A stretch of 64,000 bases of DNA from an uncultured Fibrobacter sp. (GTDB lineage Bacteria; Fibrobacterota; Fibrobacteria; Fibrobacterales; Fibrobacteraceae). The stretch is from contig NZ_ONDD01000019.1 of assembly GCF_900316465.1 (NCBI RefSeq), forward strand, positions 1 to 64,000, read 5' to 3'. Of the stretch, positions 42,968 to 52,421 are shown piece after piece. The translations under genes and the position numbers were made by a program. The notes below the pieces were generated by a model, which saw nothing but the letters and a program-made list of their open reading frames with translations, did not search any database and was not told the DNA's origin. Within the stretch, counting starts at the first letter, position 1. Each line of letters starts with the position of its first letter.

Positions 42968-45520
42968 ATGCCGATATTTGTTTTGTTATTTGCGGTTCTT
43001 TTGTCGCTTACGGCGTGTGGTGACGATTCAAAAAGCTCCACCAAACCGGCTGAAGAAGATCAGGAGCTGAGTTCCGGCGGACATGCGAATTCCTCGAGCT
43101 CGTATAAAATCACGAGTGCTACGAGCGTTGTCGACAAGGATGCAATCGATATCAATGATGACAATCCTTCTCGGGGAACAGTCGAGGATACTTTGACGGG
43201 CAAGACCTACAAGACATTGACTCTCGGCATTTACACTTGGATTGATGAAAATATCGTTGACAAGGATATGTCGGTCAAGAGCACCTGCTATGCCTATGAC
43301 GACAAGAATTGCCCTGTGTACGGGCGCCTTTACATGCAGAAAAATGCATCGGATATGTGTCCGAGCGGCTTCAAGCTCCCGACGGTGAGCGACTGGGAAT
43401 ATCGATTCGAACGAGCCTCGGATAACCCGTTGGTATACGGCGGCGTGTGCTACAAGCGCGATACCCTGGAATGCGAGGGCCTCAAGGATTCCGCGATGTA
43501 CCTTGCCTATGGCGACAGTGCCGTATTGCTGACACACTCCGGCAACATAACGGGCCTGCGCAGTGCCGATAACGGATTCTATTCTCTGCGTTGCGTGAAG
43601 TACCGCAGCATTGTGTACAAGATGTATGAACTGCCCGATTGCGACGAAGACCGCTCCTACAATTATCCCTCGGTTTACGTGGTAGACAAGGATTCCAGCT
43701 ATTCGTGCTATAGGGGAAAGTGGACGGACGCTAGCCGCAGCCATTCCTGCATGGCGGGCGAAGAAGGCCAAAAGTACCTGGTGAACGGGGTGGTCTATAT
43801 TTGCAAGAACGGTACATGGAATATGGCGACCATTTTCGATACCGATACCGAGTGCGGTAAGGATAACCTGTACGAAGAATATGTCATGAACGGCGTGCGT
43901 TATGCGTGCGTTAAGGAAGGAATGGTTCGATTGGGCTTTCCTGAATCGGAATTTGGCCTTTGCCGCCCCGAGAATGACGGTAAGATTGCACGGACGGAAG
44001 ACGTGGTCTATATTTGCGACGAAAAAAATTATTCGAAGGTAGTCCAGTTTATGTCTTCCGATTACGTATGTCGTAAAAGCTGGGGCTGGGATACGATGAC
44101 TCCCCTGGAAAAGCAGGTGGGTGTTTGCAAAGAATCCATAGAAGATAAAGTGGTGCTGGATACTGTGACACTATACAAGTTTAAGTGTGTCGACGGATCT
44201 TGGCAAGAAGTGAAACTGAACGAAGCCCTAGGCGAATGTTCCTCCCAAAATTTAGGGGACTCGATTAGCTACGTGGGAAAAACTTACCTGTGCAAGACGA
44301 CCGGCTGGAAAGAAGTCTCTGACATGGAAAGGAGAATTGGCCGCTATTGCACCGACAAGAACCTGGGTGAGATGACGGAATACAGCGATCCGACGCTCAT
44401 TACGCCGAACGGCATTACGACCTATATCTGCAAGAATGAATCCAGCTATGGTTATAGATGGACCAATGCATCGACCATTGAACTGGAAGTCGGCTATTGC
44501 CCCCAGGACACTAGCTTTTTTGCCGAAGGCAAGACTTCTTATTATAAGTGCGATAAGGGTGCCTGGAAATCCGTTACGCAAAGCGAAGTTCTGGGAAAAT
44601 GTACGTCTGCTACTGGAATAAAGCAAACGTACCTGGGCAAGGAATACATTTGCGATACGACAGCCAGTATCAGCTGGTTTAGGCTGACGTCGCTAGATTC
44701 TGCCTTGGGCGGGTATTGTCGAACAGCAATTTTGAATACGAGCGTGATTAACGATAACATCGTTTATGTGTGCCGAAAGGAATCTAAATATGAAAAAAGT
44801 TGGGTAGTCGGCACCATGCTCGATTATATGGGAAGGTGCGATAAGAATACTTACTTGCGCACATTCAATGGCTTGGACTCAAGTCAGTGTACCTGCTACT
44901 CTTCGAGTAAATGCTACTGGAGGGCTATTCTTCTTGACAGCTTGATTGATACACGCGAAAACAATACTTATGGTAGGTACGGCGTTGTCTCTTTGGGAAC
45001 TCAAAAGTGGATGAATCGTGATTTGCATTATACGTCGGATTATGCGGCCGATTGGCAGGGGAGACAGGTGGTAAAATTCTCAGGAGATCTTGGAGATGAT
45101 TTTTACTATAAGGGGAAAGATGTCCTTGAACATTTGTCGACTATTTGCCCTTCAGGAACGCATGTGCCTTCTAAGGCGGAATGGCAAACTCTGTTCGATT
45201 ATGCCGAAAGCCTGAATCCTGGCCTCGGTGTACGCGTCTTGCTTGAATGGAATCCCGATGCCGATTCGCTCGATAGAGGCTACGATTTGTATGGAATGAA
45301 TCTTAAACGTGCCGGGTATTTAAACTTTGTTTCGGCTCAAGACACAGAGTTTGGTTATGGTGACCAGATGGATCGTATACAATCCTATTACTGGGTTTCG
45401 GATGGTGAAACTTCTGATAGTACGGCAAATTTTTTGCTAATCGATAGCTCATTTAAAGTACATTATAATAAATACGGCTTGAAAAAGGACGCTTATCGAG
45501 TCCGTTGCATTCTGGATTAG
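42968..45520 (+). CDS. Large lipoprotein with two FISUMP domains and tandem Cys repeats (copy 2)
   Basis: The 850-residue product has a short signal ending SLTAC, a Ser-rich linker and the same order as copy 1: FISUMP-like domain (about 70-210), about ten two-Cys repeats (about 220-655), and a final FISUMP domain (about 659-850: IDTRENNTYGRYGVV, CPSGTHVPSKAEWQ). Its sequence is markedly closer to copy 3 than to copy 1 (for example SCYAYDD/CYAYDD and the shared CRTAIL unit). AAGGAA lies before the ATG, nine bases after copy 1. Function unknown. Confidence 0.85.
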   Translation: MPIFVLLFAVLLSLTACGDDSKSSTKPAEEDQELSSGGHANSSSSYKITSATSVVDKDAIDINDDNPSRGTVEDTLTGKTYKTLTLGIYTWIDENIVDKDMSVKSTCYAYDDKNCPVYGRLYMQKNASDMCPSGFKLPTVSDWEYRFERASDNPLVYGGVCYKRDTLECEGLKDSAMYLAYGDSAVLLTHSGNITGLRSADNGFYSLRCVKYRSIVYKMYELPDCDEDRSYNYPSVYVVDKDSSYSCYRGKWTDASRSHSCMAGEEGQKYLVNGVVYICKNGTWNMATIFDTDTECGKDNLYEEYVMNGVRYACVKEGMVRLGFPESEFGLCRPENDGKIARTEDVVYICDEKNYSKVVQFMSSDYVCRKSWGWDTMTPLEKQVGVCKESIEDKVVLDTVTLYKFKCVDGSWQEVKLNEALGECSSQNLGDSISYVGKTYLCKTTGWKEVSDMERRIGRYCTDKNLGEMTEYSDPTLITPNGITTYICKNESSYGYRWTNASTIELEVGYCPQDTSFFAEGKTSYYKCDKGAWKSVTQSEVLGKCTSATGIKQTYLGKEYICDTTASISWFRLTSLDSALGGYCRTAILNTSVINDNIVYVCRKESKYEKSWVVGTMLDYMGRCDKNTYLRTFNGLDSSQCTCYSSSKCYWRAILLDSLIDTRENNTYGRYGVVSLGTQKWMNRDLHYTSDYAADWQGRQVVKFSGDLGDDFYYKGKDVLEHLSTICPSGTHVPSKAEWQTLFDYAESLNPGLGVRVLLEWNPDADSLDRGYDLYGMNLKRAGYLNFVSAQDTEFGYGDQMDRIQSYYWVSDGETSDSTANFLLIDSSFKVHYNKYGLKKDAYRVRCILD

Positions 45521-45549
45521 GTTTTTTACAGAGGCTTAAGGAGGTCAAT

Positions 45550-48207
45550 ATGCCGATGATTTTTGCACTGCTCTTGGCTGCGTTCATCTCGCTGGTGGCA
45601 TGCGGTGGCGATTCTAGCAGCTCTACGAAGCCTGCTGCCGAGGACGAAACGGAATCTAGCGAATCTGGCTCTCTGGCTAGGGACCGCTCCTCCAGCTCGT
45701 GGGCGATGTCGAGTGCGGTGACGGTTATCGATGCCGACGCCAAGGATGTCCGCAATACGGAACATAGCCACGATTCTGAAGTTGATTCTGCGACGGGAAC
45801 CTCCTTTACGACACATTCCGTTGGAATTTACACCTGGACCGAGCAGAACATCAATGTGAAATCCTCTGTGGCAAGAAACACCTGCTACGCTTACGATGAT
45901 TCCAATTGCAACCCGTACGGAAGACTGTATCTCTCGAGCAATGCCGAAAAGGTTTGCCCCACGGGTTACACCTTGCCGACTGTTTCAGACTGGAAAAACT
46001 TGCTGCAGGCGGAACTGACGAAGACGGACTACGCGGGCATTTGTACCAAACGCGATACCTTGGAATGTACAGGTATCGGTGATTCCGTACGTTACCTTGC
46101 CAGCGATGGCTATGCCGTGTTGATGGACCGCTCCGGCTTGTTTGAACGTCAGATGGTCCGAGACAATGAATTCTATTCGCTGCGCTGCATTCGTTATAGG
46201 AGCATTGTGGAACGCATGGCGGATTTGCCCGACTGTGAAGAGGACAGCGACAACAACTATGCCAGCATTTATGTAGTAGATCGTGATTCGAATTATTACT
46301 GTAGCAGTGGCAAGTGGTATTCTTCTAGCATCAAGAGAGCCTGCAGGGAACAGGAGACGGGGGACAAGTACTTGATCAAGGGCTACGTGTACATTTGCAA
46401 GAATGGTAGCTGGCAATTCACGACGATTGACGATGTGGATATCAAGTGTAACGATGACAACCGCTACGAAGAATACGTGGTAAACGACGTGCGTTACGCC
46501 TGTGGTGATAACGGCATGGTTAAACTGACGTACCCGGCGACAGAACTTGGCTTTTGTAGCCCGAAGGTCGAGGGCAAGATGGCCGAAATAGATTCCGCGA
46601 CCGCCTATGTCTGCGAAGACTTCTTGTGGAGAAAGGCGGAACTGGAAGACTATTACGGAAAGTGCGATTCGGCTAAGACAAACCAAATTATATCTTACAA
46701 GAACTTAGGTTACATCTGTTACAATAAATCGTGGAGAAGAACGACCGCGATTGAAGACGAATTCGGCGCTTGTACACCGAAGTTGCAGGATTCGCTTCGT
46801 GAGACCAAGGACCATTATTATTATGAATGCTATTATGAAAATTGGCATAAGGCGGATAACAGCCTGGTCCTTGGAAATTGTACTAGTGAAAAGGAGGGCT
46901 TGAAAATCCTCATTGGAACGAACGAGTATGAGTGTGTCAACAATACGTGGAAACAACATGACAAAATGAGTAGGGAAATCGGTTTCTGCACCACGCAAAA
47001 TGTGGGCGCAAAAGGGGTGTACCTCGATACGATTTACTATTGCGAAGCTGACCGCGGCTATGGTTGGCAAAAGGCGACGGAATTGGAAAAAACACTGGGA
47101 TACTGCCGCAGGGATACCTCATTTGTCGTAGAAAATTCCGGAAAATTCTATAAATGTTCTGGCTCTTGGAAAGAGGCGGCACAGAGTGATGTCCTTGGGT
47201 CTTGTAATTCCGCTAAAGGCGAAAAAAAGATTTTTAATGGCAGGGAGTTCGTTTGCGATACGACGGCCCTGAAGAGTAATGGAGCCTGGTATGCCATGAC
47301 GGCTCTTGATTCTGCCTTGGGCGATTACTGCAGAACGGCCATTTTGGGAAAAGCGGTGAAACACAGTGATACCATTTACGTGTGCCGTGTCGATAGCGAA
47401 TCAAAGACCAAGAAAACTTGGACTATTGGAACATTTGAGGATTATAGAGGAAAGTGCGATAAGGACAACCTTGGACGTCGCGTGTTTAATGGCGTAGATA
47501 CGGCAGTATGCATTTATAATTCATGTAGCACAGTTCGTGAAAGAACTTACGCCTATAATGGAAAAGATACGGAAATATGTGGCAAATACAATATAACGGG
47601 ATATTTTTGGGAATCGATCGTGCGCGAAAGCATCACGGATAAGCGTGACGGAGCCGTGTATGGCGTGTTGACTTTTGGTACGCAAAAATGGTTGAACCGA
47701 GATCTGCAATATTGGACCACGAGCGCTTATGGAAGCGATGGATATAAAATGAGAGAGAACCCATATGTATTTGAGCCAGACATGTATCACTCGTTTTACT
47801 ATGTGTGGAGTGATGCTCTGGGTGGTGCAAATATTTGCCCCGATGGGACTCGGATCCCGTCCAAAGCGGACTGGAAGACGCTTTTTGAATTTGCGGAGAG
47901 TTTGAATCCTGGCGAGGGTGTGGTTTCTTTACTTGATGATGATTGGCGAGTGAGTAGAACGGGGAAAGATTATTTTAACCTTGGTCTAAGAAGAAACGGC
48001 TTTATGGATATGGATTATTATCCGCTTGGTAACGACCCTTTGGTTGGTTCGGCTGATTATATGTCTCTTTATTATTGGACGACAGATGCGGGAAAGACAA
48101 CGAGTACGGGAAGCGCTGTTTACGTCGATACGTTGCTCAATGTCAATTACCAAGTTGAAGCGCTGAAAGAAGACGCTTACACCATCCGTTGCATTGTAGG
48201 TAAGTAA
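45550..48207 (+). CDS. Large lipoprotein with two FISUMP domains and tandem Cys repeats (copy 3)
   Basis: The 885-residue product starts at the ATG of 45550 after AAGGAGGT. The lipobox is SLVAC, followed by GGDSSSSTKP, nearly the linker of copy 2. Domains: FISUMP-like (about 77-215), about eleven two-Cys repeats (about 225-690) and a C-terminal FISUMP (about 694-885: TDKRDGAVYGVLTF, CPDGTRIPSKADW, IRCIVGK). The last repeats (GDYCRTAILGKAVKHSDTI) closely match copy 2, so the two arose by tandem duplication. It converges on the acyltransferase 3 gene. Confidence 0.85.
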   Translation: MPMIFALLLAAFISLVACGGDSSSSTKPAAEDETESSESGSLARDRSSSSWAMSSAVTVIDADAKDVRNTEHSHDSEVDSATGTSFTTHSVGIYTWTEQNINVKSSVARNTCYAYDDSNCNPYGRLYLSSNAEKVCPTGYTLPTVSDWKNLLQAELTKTDYAGICTKRDTLECTGIGDSVRYLASDGYAVLMDRSGLFERQMVRDNEFYSLRCIRYRSIVERMADLPDCEEDSDNNYASIYVVDRDSNYYCSSGKWYSSSIKRACREQETGDKYLIKGYVYICKNGSWQFTTIDDVDIKCNDDNRYEEYVVNDVRYACGDNGMVKLTYPATELGFCSPKVEGKMAEIDSATAYVCEDFLWRKAELEDYYGKCDSAKTNQIISYKNLGYICYNKSWRRTTAIEDEFGACTPKLQDSLRETKDHYYYECYYENWHKADNSLVLGNCTSEKEGLKILIGTNEYECVNNTWKQHDKMSREIGFCTTQNVGAKGVYLDTIYYCEADRGYGWQKATELEKTLGYCRRDTSFVVENSGKFYKCSGSWKEAAQSDVLGSCNSAKGEKKIFNGREFVCDTTALKSNGAWYAMTALDSALGDYCRTAILGKAVKHSDTIYVCRVDSESKTKKTWTIGTFEDYRGKCDKDNLGRRVFNGVDTAVCIYNSCSTVRERTYAYNGKDTEICGKYNITGYFWESIVRESITDKRDGAVYGVLTFGTQKWLNRDLQYWTTSAYGSDGYKMRENPYVFEPDMYHSFYYVWSDALGGANICPDGTRIPSKADWKTLFEFAESLNPGEGVVSLLDDDWRVSRTGKDYFNLGLRRNGFMDMDYYPLGNDPLVGSADYMSLYYWTTDAGKTTSTGSAVYVDTLLNVNYQVEALKEDAYTIRCIVGK

Positions 48208-48223
48208 ACGCGGGTCGTCTCTT

Positions 48224-49420
48224 TTAATCTCTGATGTTTAAACTCTCGCGGACGCTGGCGGGCTGCTTGCCGAGCAACTTGTAGAGTTTGCAACGGAAAA
48301 GCGGGATGGCGGCGATGACTCCTGCCGTTACGATGGCGATGGATAAGTAGGCGATGCCGGGTTGGTTGAATGTGCTGCGGAAGAGCAGGCGCATCACGAG
48401 CAGAATGTACCAGTGGACCGCGAGAATCACGAGTGCGTTGCGCGAGATGTTTCGCAGGATTCCTTTGACTGTTCGGATGGGGGCGATGTTTGGAATCTTG
48501 TCGGCTGCGACAAAGGCGGTTACAAGGCCTGCGATGCCGAAGAAGGAACTCGCGATGAATATCGGGAGTGATTTTCCGAGGATGTTGTTCATGATGCTGA
48601 AATTCGGGTCGGGAACTTCGAAAGCGGCGTAGAGAATGAACGCCGTGAAGGATGTGGCGACCGCAAGACTCCAGGGAATGCCTTTTTTCCCTTTCCCACA
48701 GAGTGTGTTGCGAATGGGGTCCTTGCTCAGCCATCCGCAGGCGAAAAAGAATAGTACCGTCAAATCTCGCTCGATTCCGAGAGGCAAGCGAATGTGGTTC
48801 TTGTACAGGAACCAACCACCTGCGAGGCTTATGATTGCGAAGACTGCGATAAACAATTTGCTTACGCTCTCTGTCTTCTCGGCCTTCTTATTGTCATGCC
48901 GCACTTGATGCGGCATCTCCTTTCTCGTTTGCGAAAAAAAGTGAATTGCAACCCATTGCACTCCGTAAAACATGAGGCTCACTGAATACAGCGTGAACAC
49001 GAACCACAGCGGCCCCGACCCAATGGAAGATTTCCCAGCTATGAAAATCTTTGCCAAGTTCCAGTAGATGTAATCCCAAACGCCAGCAATTTCGGGACGG
49101 ATATTCATCACCGTCATGCGCGGCGCTTTCGGGAAAAGATCAAAGTTGTAAATTACCGGGTCTAGCGCCAAGAACAACAGCGAAAGCAGAATGTAGGGAA
49201 TGAGCAAGACGCGGGTTTTGTGAACAAGGTAACTTTTGAAATCAGGAAAGCGCCTGGTGCTGAAAAGCATTCCCGAAATAAAGAAGAATGCCGACATGCG
49301 GAGCGCACTCAAATGAAGTGTGCCCATTTGCGCGTATGAGAAAGATTGCTCCACATGGTACAGGCATACGAGCAACAACACGAATCCCTTGAATTCGTCA
49401 ATCCACCCGATTCGACCCAT
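48224..49420 (-). CDS. Acyltransferase 3 family membrane protein
   Basis: The 398-residue protein has about ten predicted membrane helices and the family start WIDEFKGFVLLLVCLYHV, in which the His of the hallmark region is preserved. Such enzymes O-acetylate or otherwise acylate glycans at the inner membrane. Residues about 166-177 (EMPHQVRHDNK) are encoded by a palindromic repeat-like insert in a cytosolic loop. It overlaps the MBL gene by one base (TAATG). The acceptor is unknown. Confidence 0.88.
   Translation of the reverse strand: MGRIGWIDEFKGFVLLLVCLYHVEQSFSYAQMGTLHLSALRMSAFFFISGMLFSTRRFPDFKSYLVHKTRVLLIPYILLSLLFLALDPVIYNFDLFPKAPRMTVMNIRPEIAGVWDYIYWNLAKIFIAGKSSIGSGPLWFVFTLYSVSLMFYGVQWVAIHFFSQTRKEMPHQVRHDNKKAEKTESVSKLFIAVFAIISLAGGWFLYKNHIRLPLGIERDLTVLFFFACGWLSKDPIRNTLCGKGKKGIPWSLAVATSFTAFILYAAFEVPDPNFSIMNNILGKSLPIFIASSFFGIAGLVTAFVAADKIPNIAPIRTVKGILRNISRNALVILAVHWYILLVMRLLFRSTFNQPGIAYLSIAIVTAGVIAAIPLFRCKLYKLLGKQPASVRESLNIRD
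48893..48925. repeat. Dispersed palindromic-repeat-like insert inside the acyltransferase gene
   Basis: GTCATGCCGCACTTGATGCGGCATCTCC contains the arms ATGCCGCA and TGCGGCAT. The pattern resembles the common intergenic palindrome GTCATGCCGG...CCGGCATCTCC. Here it is translated in frame as EMPHQVRHDN. A short related stretch (GATGCCGGCATCTCC) is present at 101-112 in the left edge region. Confidence 0.5.
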
Positions 49421-50076
49421 TAATACCAGCGCCTCTCATCGGCAATCGTCGTCATCGGTCCGTGTCCGGGGAATACGACGGTTTCTTTCGGGAGCGTGAG
49501 CAGTTTGCTCTTGATGCCTGTGACGAGCGCATGGTCATCGCCGCCGAACAAGTCGCTACGTCCGCGACTGCCCGCGAACATGATGTCGCCTGGGAACAGA
49601 AGCGGCGGCACATTCTTCTGTCCATTCACTTCGCCCGGGTTTTCGCAGTAAAACGCGATGCCGCCGGGGGAGTGCCCGGCCACATGAATCACCTGCAAGC
49701 GAATGCCGGGCACCTCGACGGCATCGCCCTCGGCAAGGTAGTTGCCGAGTCCGGGCGAAGGCTCTCGCATCGGGAGTCCGTACATCTGGCTCTGTTCTTC
49801 TTGCAAGTCCAAAAGGAATGCGTCTTCTTCGTGCGCTTCGGGCTGCACGCCGTACTTGTTGGCGATGAATGCGTTACCCAGCACATGATCCAAGTGCAGG
49901 TGCGTATTCAGGAGATGGCGCACGGTCAAACCGTTCTGCTCAATATAGCGGGCGAGGGCTTGTTCCTCTTGCTCGCTTCCGGCGCTCGGGTCAATCAGAA
50001 TGGCGTCGCCGGCGTCGTTACTTAAAACGAAACCGTTCACACCAAAGGAATTGAAGACGAAGGGTTTGAGATTCAT
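49420..50076 (-). CDS. Metallo-beta-lactamase-fold hydrolase (glyoxalase II-like)
   Basis: The 218-residue protein carries the zinc motif THLHLDHVLG and later GHSPGGIAFY and FPGHGPMTT, the pattern of glyoxalase II-type MBL enzymes. The substrate is not clear; thioester hydrolysis or detoxification is possible. Its start lies six bases after a TATATT box, so the mRNA may be leaderless. It overlaps the acyltransferase gene by one base. Confidence 0.88.
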   Translation of the reverse strand: MNLKPFVFNSFGVNGFVLSNDAGDAILIDPSAGSEQEEQALARYIEQNGLTVRHLLNTHLHLDHVLGNAFIANKYGVQPEAHEEDAFLLDLQEEQSQMYGLPMREPSPGLGNYLAEGDAVEVPGIRLQVIHVAGHSPGGIAFYCENPGEVNGQKNVPPLLFPGDIMFAGSRGRSDLFGGDDHALVTGIKSKLLTLPKETVVFPGHGPMTTIADERRWY

Positions 50077-50089
50077 ATCGTTAATATAA

Positions 50090-50121
50090 AAAAGAAGGCC
50101 CGCGGCATTTCGCGAACCTTC
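50090..50121 (-). terminator. Terminator of cysS
   Basis: On the minus strand GAAGGTTCGCG, loop AAATGC and CGCGGGCCTTC are followed by T6. It lies just downstream of the cysS stop and just upstream of the MBL gene start. Confidence 0.85.
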
Positions 50122-50142
50122 AGTGTTGTTAAACGTTCGGGC

Positions 50143-51597
50143 TTAACCCTTGATTTCCCAAGTCGTGCCTTCCTTGGAGTCCTTGATGACCACGTTCATG
50201 GCGGCGAGTTCGTCGCGGATGCGGTCACTTTCGGCCCAGTTCTTGTTGGCGCGGGCTTCCTTACGGGCGGCAATCAGCGCTTCGATCTTGGCGACATCCA
50301 CGCCGTCGTTGGCACCCTTCTTGGCATATTCTTCACGAGGCTGGTCGAGCTTCAAACCAAAAATCTTGTCGAAGTCGGCCACGAGGGCAGCCTTTTCGCC
50401 GTCATCGATATCGCTCTTGAGCATCGTGTTCATGATACCGAGGGCGCGGGGCATGTTCAGGTCATCGCCGATGGCGTCCTTGAATTCATTCTGGAATGCC
50501 TTGGCAGCTTCGCTAGTGATTGCGGTTGCCTTACCGATCAGCGGGTCCGTCTTCTTGTGCAAGCTCTTCAGGCCTTCCTTGGCGCCTTCCAAAGCTTCCC
50601 ACGTGAAGTTCAGGTAGTTGCGGTAGTGGCTGCCGATGGCGAAGAAACGGTAGTCGAGCGGGTTGAAGCCGCGGTCCATCAACAGGGAAACTGTCAGGAA
50701 TTCGCCGCTGGACTTGCTCATCTTGCCGAATTTCTGTTCGGTGGTGCCGTCTTCCAGCTTTTCTTCGCTAGCGGTGCGCAGGAATTCGCCGTGCATCCAG
50801 AAACGGGCGAACTGTACGCCGTTGGCGCATTCGCTCTGGGCAATTTCGTTCGTGTGGTGCACGCGGATGTGGTCGGTGCCACCGCAGTGAATGTCGAGCG
50901 TCGGGCCGTTGTACTTCATGGCCATAGCGGAGCATTCAATGTGCCAGCCAGGGAAACCAACGCCCCACGGGCTGTCCCATTCCATGGCGCGCTTCTTGTC
51001 CTTCGGGCTGAACTTCCACAGGGCAAAGTCGGTGGCGTTCTTCTTTTCGCCCATGTCGATGCGGCTACCTTTGCGCAGGTTTTCCACGTCGAGGCGGGCA
51101 AAGTCGGCGTAGCGCGGAAACTTGAGGCTATCGAAGTAGATGCCGTCGGATGTGCGGTAGGTGTAACCCTTTTCTTCGAGGGTCTTCACCAGGTCAATCT
51201 GTTCCTGGATGTGCTGCGTGGCGGGAGTCCAGCGGGTCGGTTCCTGGATGTTGAGGCGGTGCCAGTCGGCCATGAAAGCGTCGGTATAGAACTTAGCGAT
51301 ATCCCACACGGACTTGCCTTCGCGGGCGGCGCCCTTTTCCATTTTGTCGTCGCCGGAGTCGGCGTCGCTGGTCAAGTGGCCCACGTCGGTGATGTTCACG
51401 ATGTGGTTCACCTTGTAGCCGTAGTAGTTCAGCGTACGCACCAGAAAGTCTTCGAAAATGTAGGTGCGGAGGTTGCCAATGTGGGCGAAATGGTACACCG
51501 TCGGGCCGCAACAGTACATGCGCACGGCGGGAACGCCTTCAGGAAGTGTGAAAATCTCTTTCTTACGCGATGCAGTGTTGTAGAATTGAAGTGCCAT
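50143..51597 (-). CDS. cysS: Cysteinyl-tRNA synthetase
   Basis: The 484-residue class I synthetase has the HIGH-type motif HFAHIGN, the zinc-binding CCGPTVY and KMSKS (GKMSKSSGEF). The ATG at 51597 (MALQFYNTASRKKE) is the natural family start and follows GGAGG; an earlier in-frame ATG would add 40 residues with no family match. Followed by its own terminator. Its promoter matches TTTG-N20-TATCTTTG. Confidence 0.96.
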   Translation of the reverse strand: MALQFYNTASRKKEIFTLPEGVPAVRMYCCGPTVYHFAHIGNLRTYIFEDFLVRTLNYYGYKVNHIVNITDVGHLTSDADSGDDKMEKGAAREGKSVWDIAKFYTDAFMADWHRLNIQEPTRWTPATQHIQEQIDLVKTLEEKGYTYRTSDGIYFDSLKFPRYADFARLDVENLRKGSRIDMGEKKNATDFALWKFSPKDKKRAMEWDSPWGVGFPGWHIECSAMAMKYNGPTLDIHCGGTDHIRVHHTNEIAQSECANGVQFARFWMHGEFLRTASEEKLEDGTTEQKFGKMSKSSGEFLTVSLLMDRGFNPLDYRFFAIGSHYRNYLNFTWEALEGAKEGLKSLHKKTDPLIGKATAITSEAAKAFQNEFKDAIGDDLNMPRALGIMNTMLKSDIDDGEKAALVADFDKIFGLKLDQPREEYAKKGANDGVDVAKIEALIAARKEARANKNWAESDRIRDELAAMNVVIKDSKEGTTWEIKG

Positions 51598-51644
51598 TTT
51601 AAGCCTCCGGTTAGTTAATGCGGCGCAACTTGCGTCAACGCGGC

Positions 51645-51676
51645 CAAAGATAGTAAAAGCTGAATGCCGCGGCAAA
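51645..51676 (-). promoter_or_regulatory. cysS promoter of Bacteroidetes type
   Basis: On the minus strand TTTG (51676-51673), a 20-base spacer and TATCTTTG (51652-51645) match the known -33/-7 pattern TTTG-N19-23-TAnnTTTG. The leader is about 45 bases long, with GGAGG before the ATG. Confidence 0.55.
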
Positions 51677-51745
51677 ACAATTTTTGTTTTGACATGGCTG
51701 AGGCGCCTATCTTGCACTCCGAAGGAGTGCCATTATAGAATTATT

Positions 51746-52417
51746 TTACAGGATTTTCTTTAGTCCGTCGATGTCGCGGAGCAGGATTCTGCCCCTCTTG
51801 ATTTCGACGAGGCCCTTGGCGGCGAATTCCTGGAGCATGCGGGCTACCACTTCGCGGGCAGAATTCACGTCGCGGGCGATTTCTTCCTGCGTTTTCTTGA
51901 TTTCGTCCTTGCCGCCGGTTTCGTAAGCCGAAATCAGGTAAGAGGCCAGACGCTGGTCGAACCTTTTGAAAAGCATGAGTTGAATGGCCCAAATGGTCTG
52001 CGAATAACGCTCGGTCTCTTTTTCGAAGACAAAAGCTTTCACGTGGACGTTCGAATCCATCAACTTGGCGCACAGCGATGCCGGAATCACCAATACGGTC
52101 GTGTCTTCTTCGGCGGTGACCAAGGTCTCAAAGGTCAGCTGGTGGATCACGCAGGATGCCGTCGACACACAAAACTCGTTGGCGTGGGCGCGGTACAGGG
52201 TGATTTCACGACCTTCGTCAGAAATGAGCCCTACGCGAATTCCTCCGCTCAGAATAAAGATGATCCCGAGGCAAGAGGTCTTGCTGTTGTGAATCATCTG
52301 GTTCTTGCCGAAGCGCTTTGTAACGCAACGGTCCGAAACCATCGCCTTTTCTTCGGGCGAAAGATTCTGCCAAAAGGGCAGATTCGGAAGGAAGTGACTG
52401 AATGGACCTAAGCTCAT
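51746..52417 (-). CDS. Crp/Fnr family transcription regulator
   Basis: The 223-residue protein has a cyclic-nucleotide-binding-type beta-roll (about 10-130), a dimerisation helix and a winged helix-turn-helix (about 165-220). The recognition helix carries Arg188, Glu189 and Arg193 with the same spacing as R180, E181, R185 of E. coli CRP, which read TGTGA. Five Cys are present, among them the FCVSTASC segment, so redox sensing is possible. It lies next to trxA on the same strand and close to a perfect TGTGA-N5-TCACA palindrome. The promoter at 52438 is framed by an inverted repeat. Ligand unknown. Confidence 0.9.
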   Translation of the reverse strand: MSLGPFSHFLPNLPFWQNLSPEEKAMVSDRCVTKRFGKNQMIHNSKTSCLGIIFILSGGIRVGLISDEGREITLYRAHANEFCVSTASCVIHQLTFETLVTAEEDTTVLVIPASLCAKLMDSNVHVKAFVFEKETERYSQTIWAIQLMLFKRFDQRLASYLISAYETGGKDEIKKTQEEIARDVNSAREVVARMLQEFAAKGLVEIKRGRILLRDIDGLKKIL

Positions 52418-52421
52418 AAAA

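Noticed and set aside
39878..48207. Repeat arrays as a CRISPR or as DNA-level tandem repeats
   Set aside because: The repeats are at the protein level only, with strongly diverged DNA, and lie in open frames with lipoprotein signals.
51714..51730. GCACTCC/GGAGTGC hairpin as terminator of the Crp/Fnr gene
   Set aside because: The stem is perfect, but no T tract follows on the minus strand, so it is not called a terminator.
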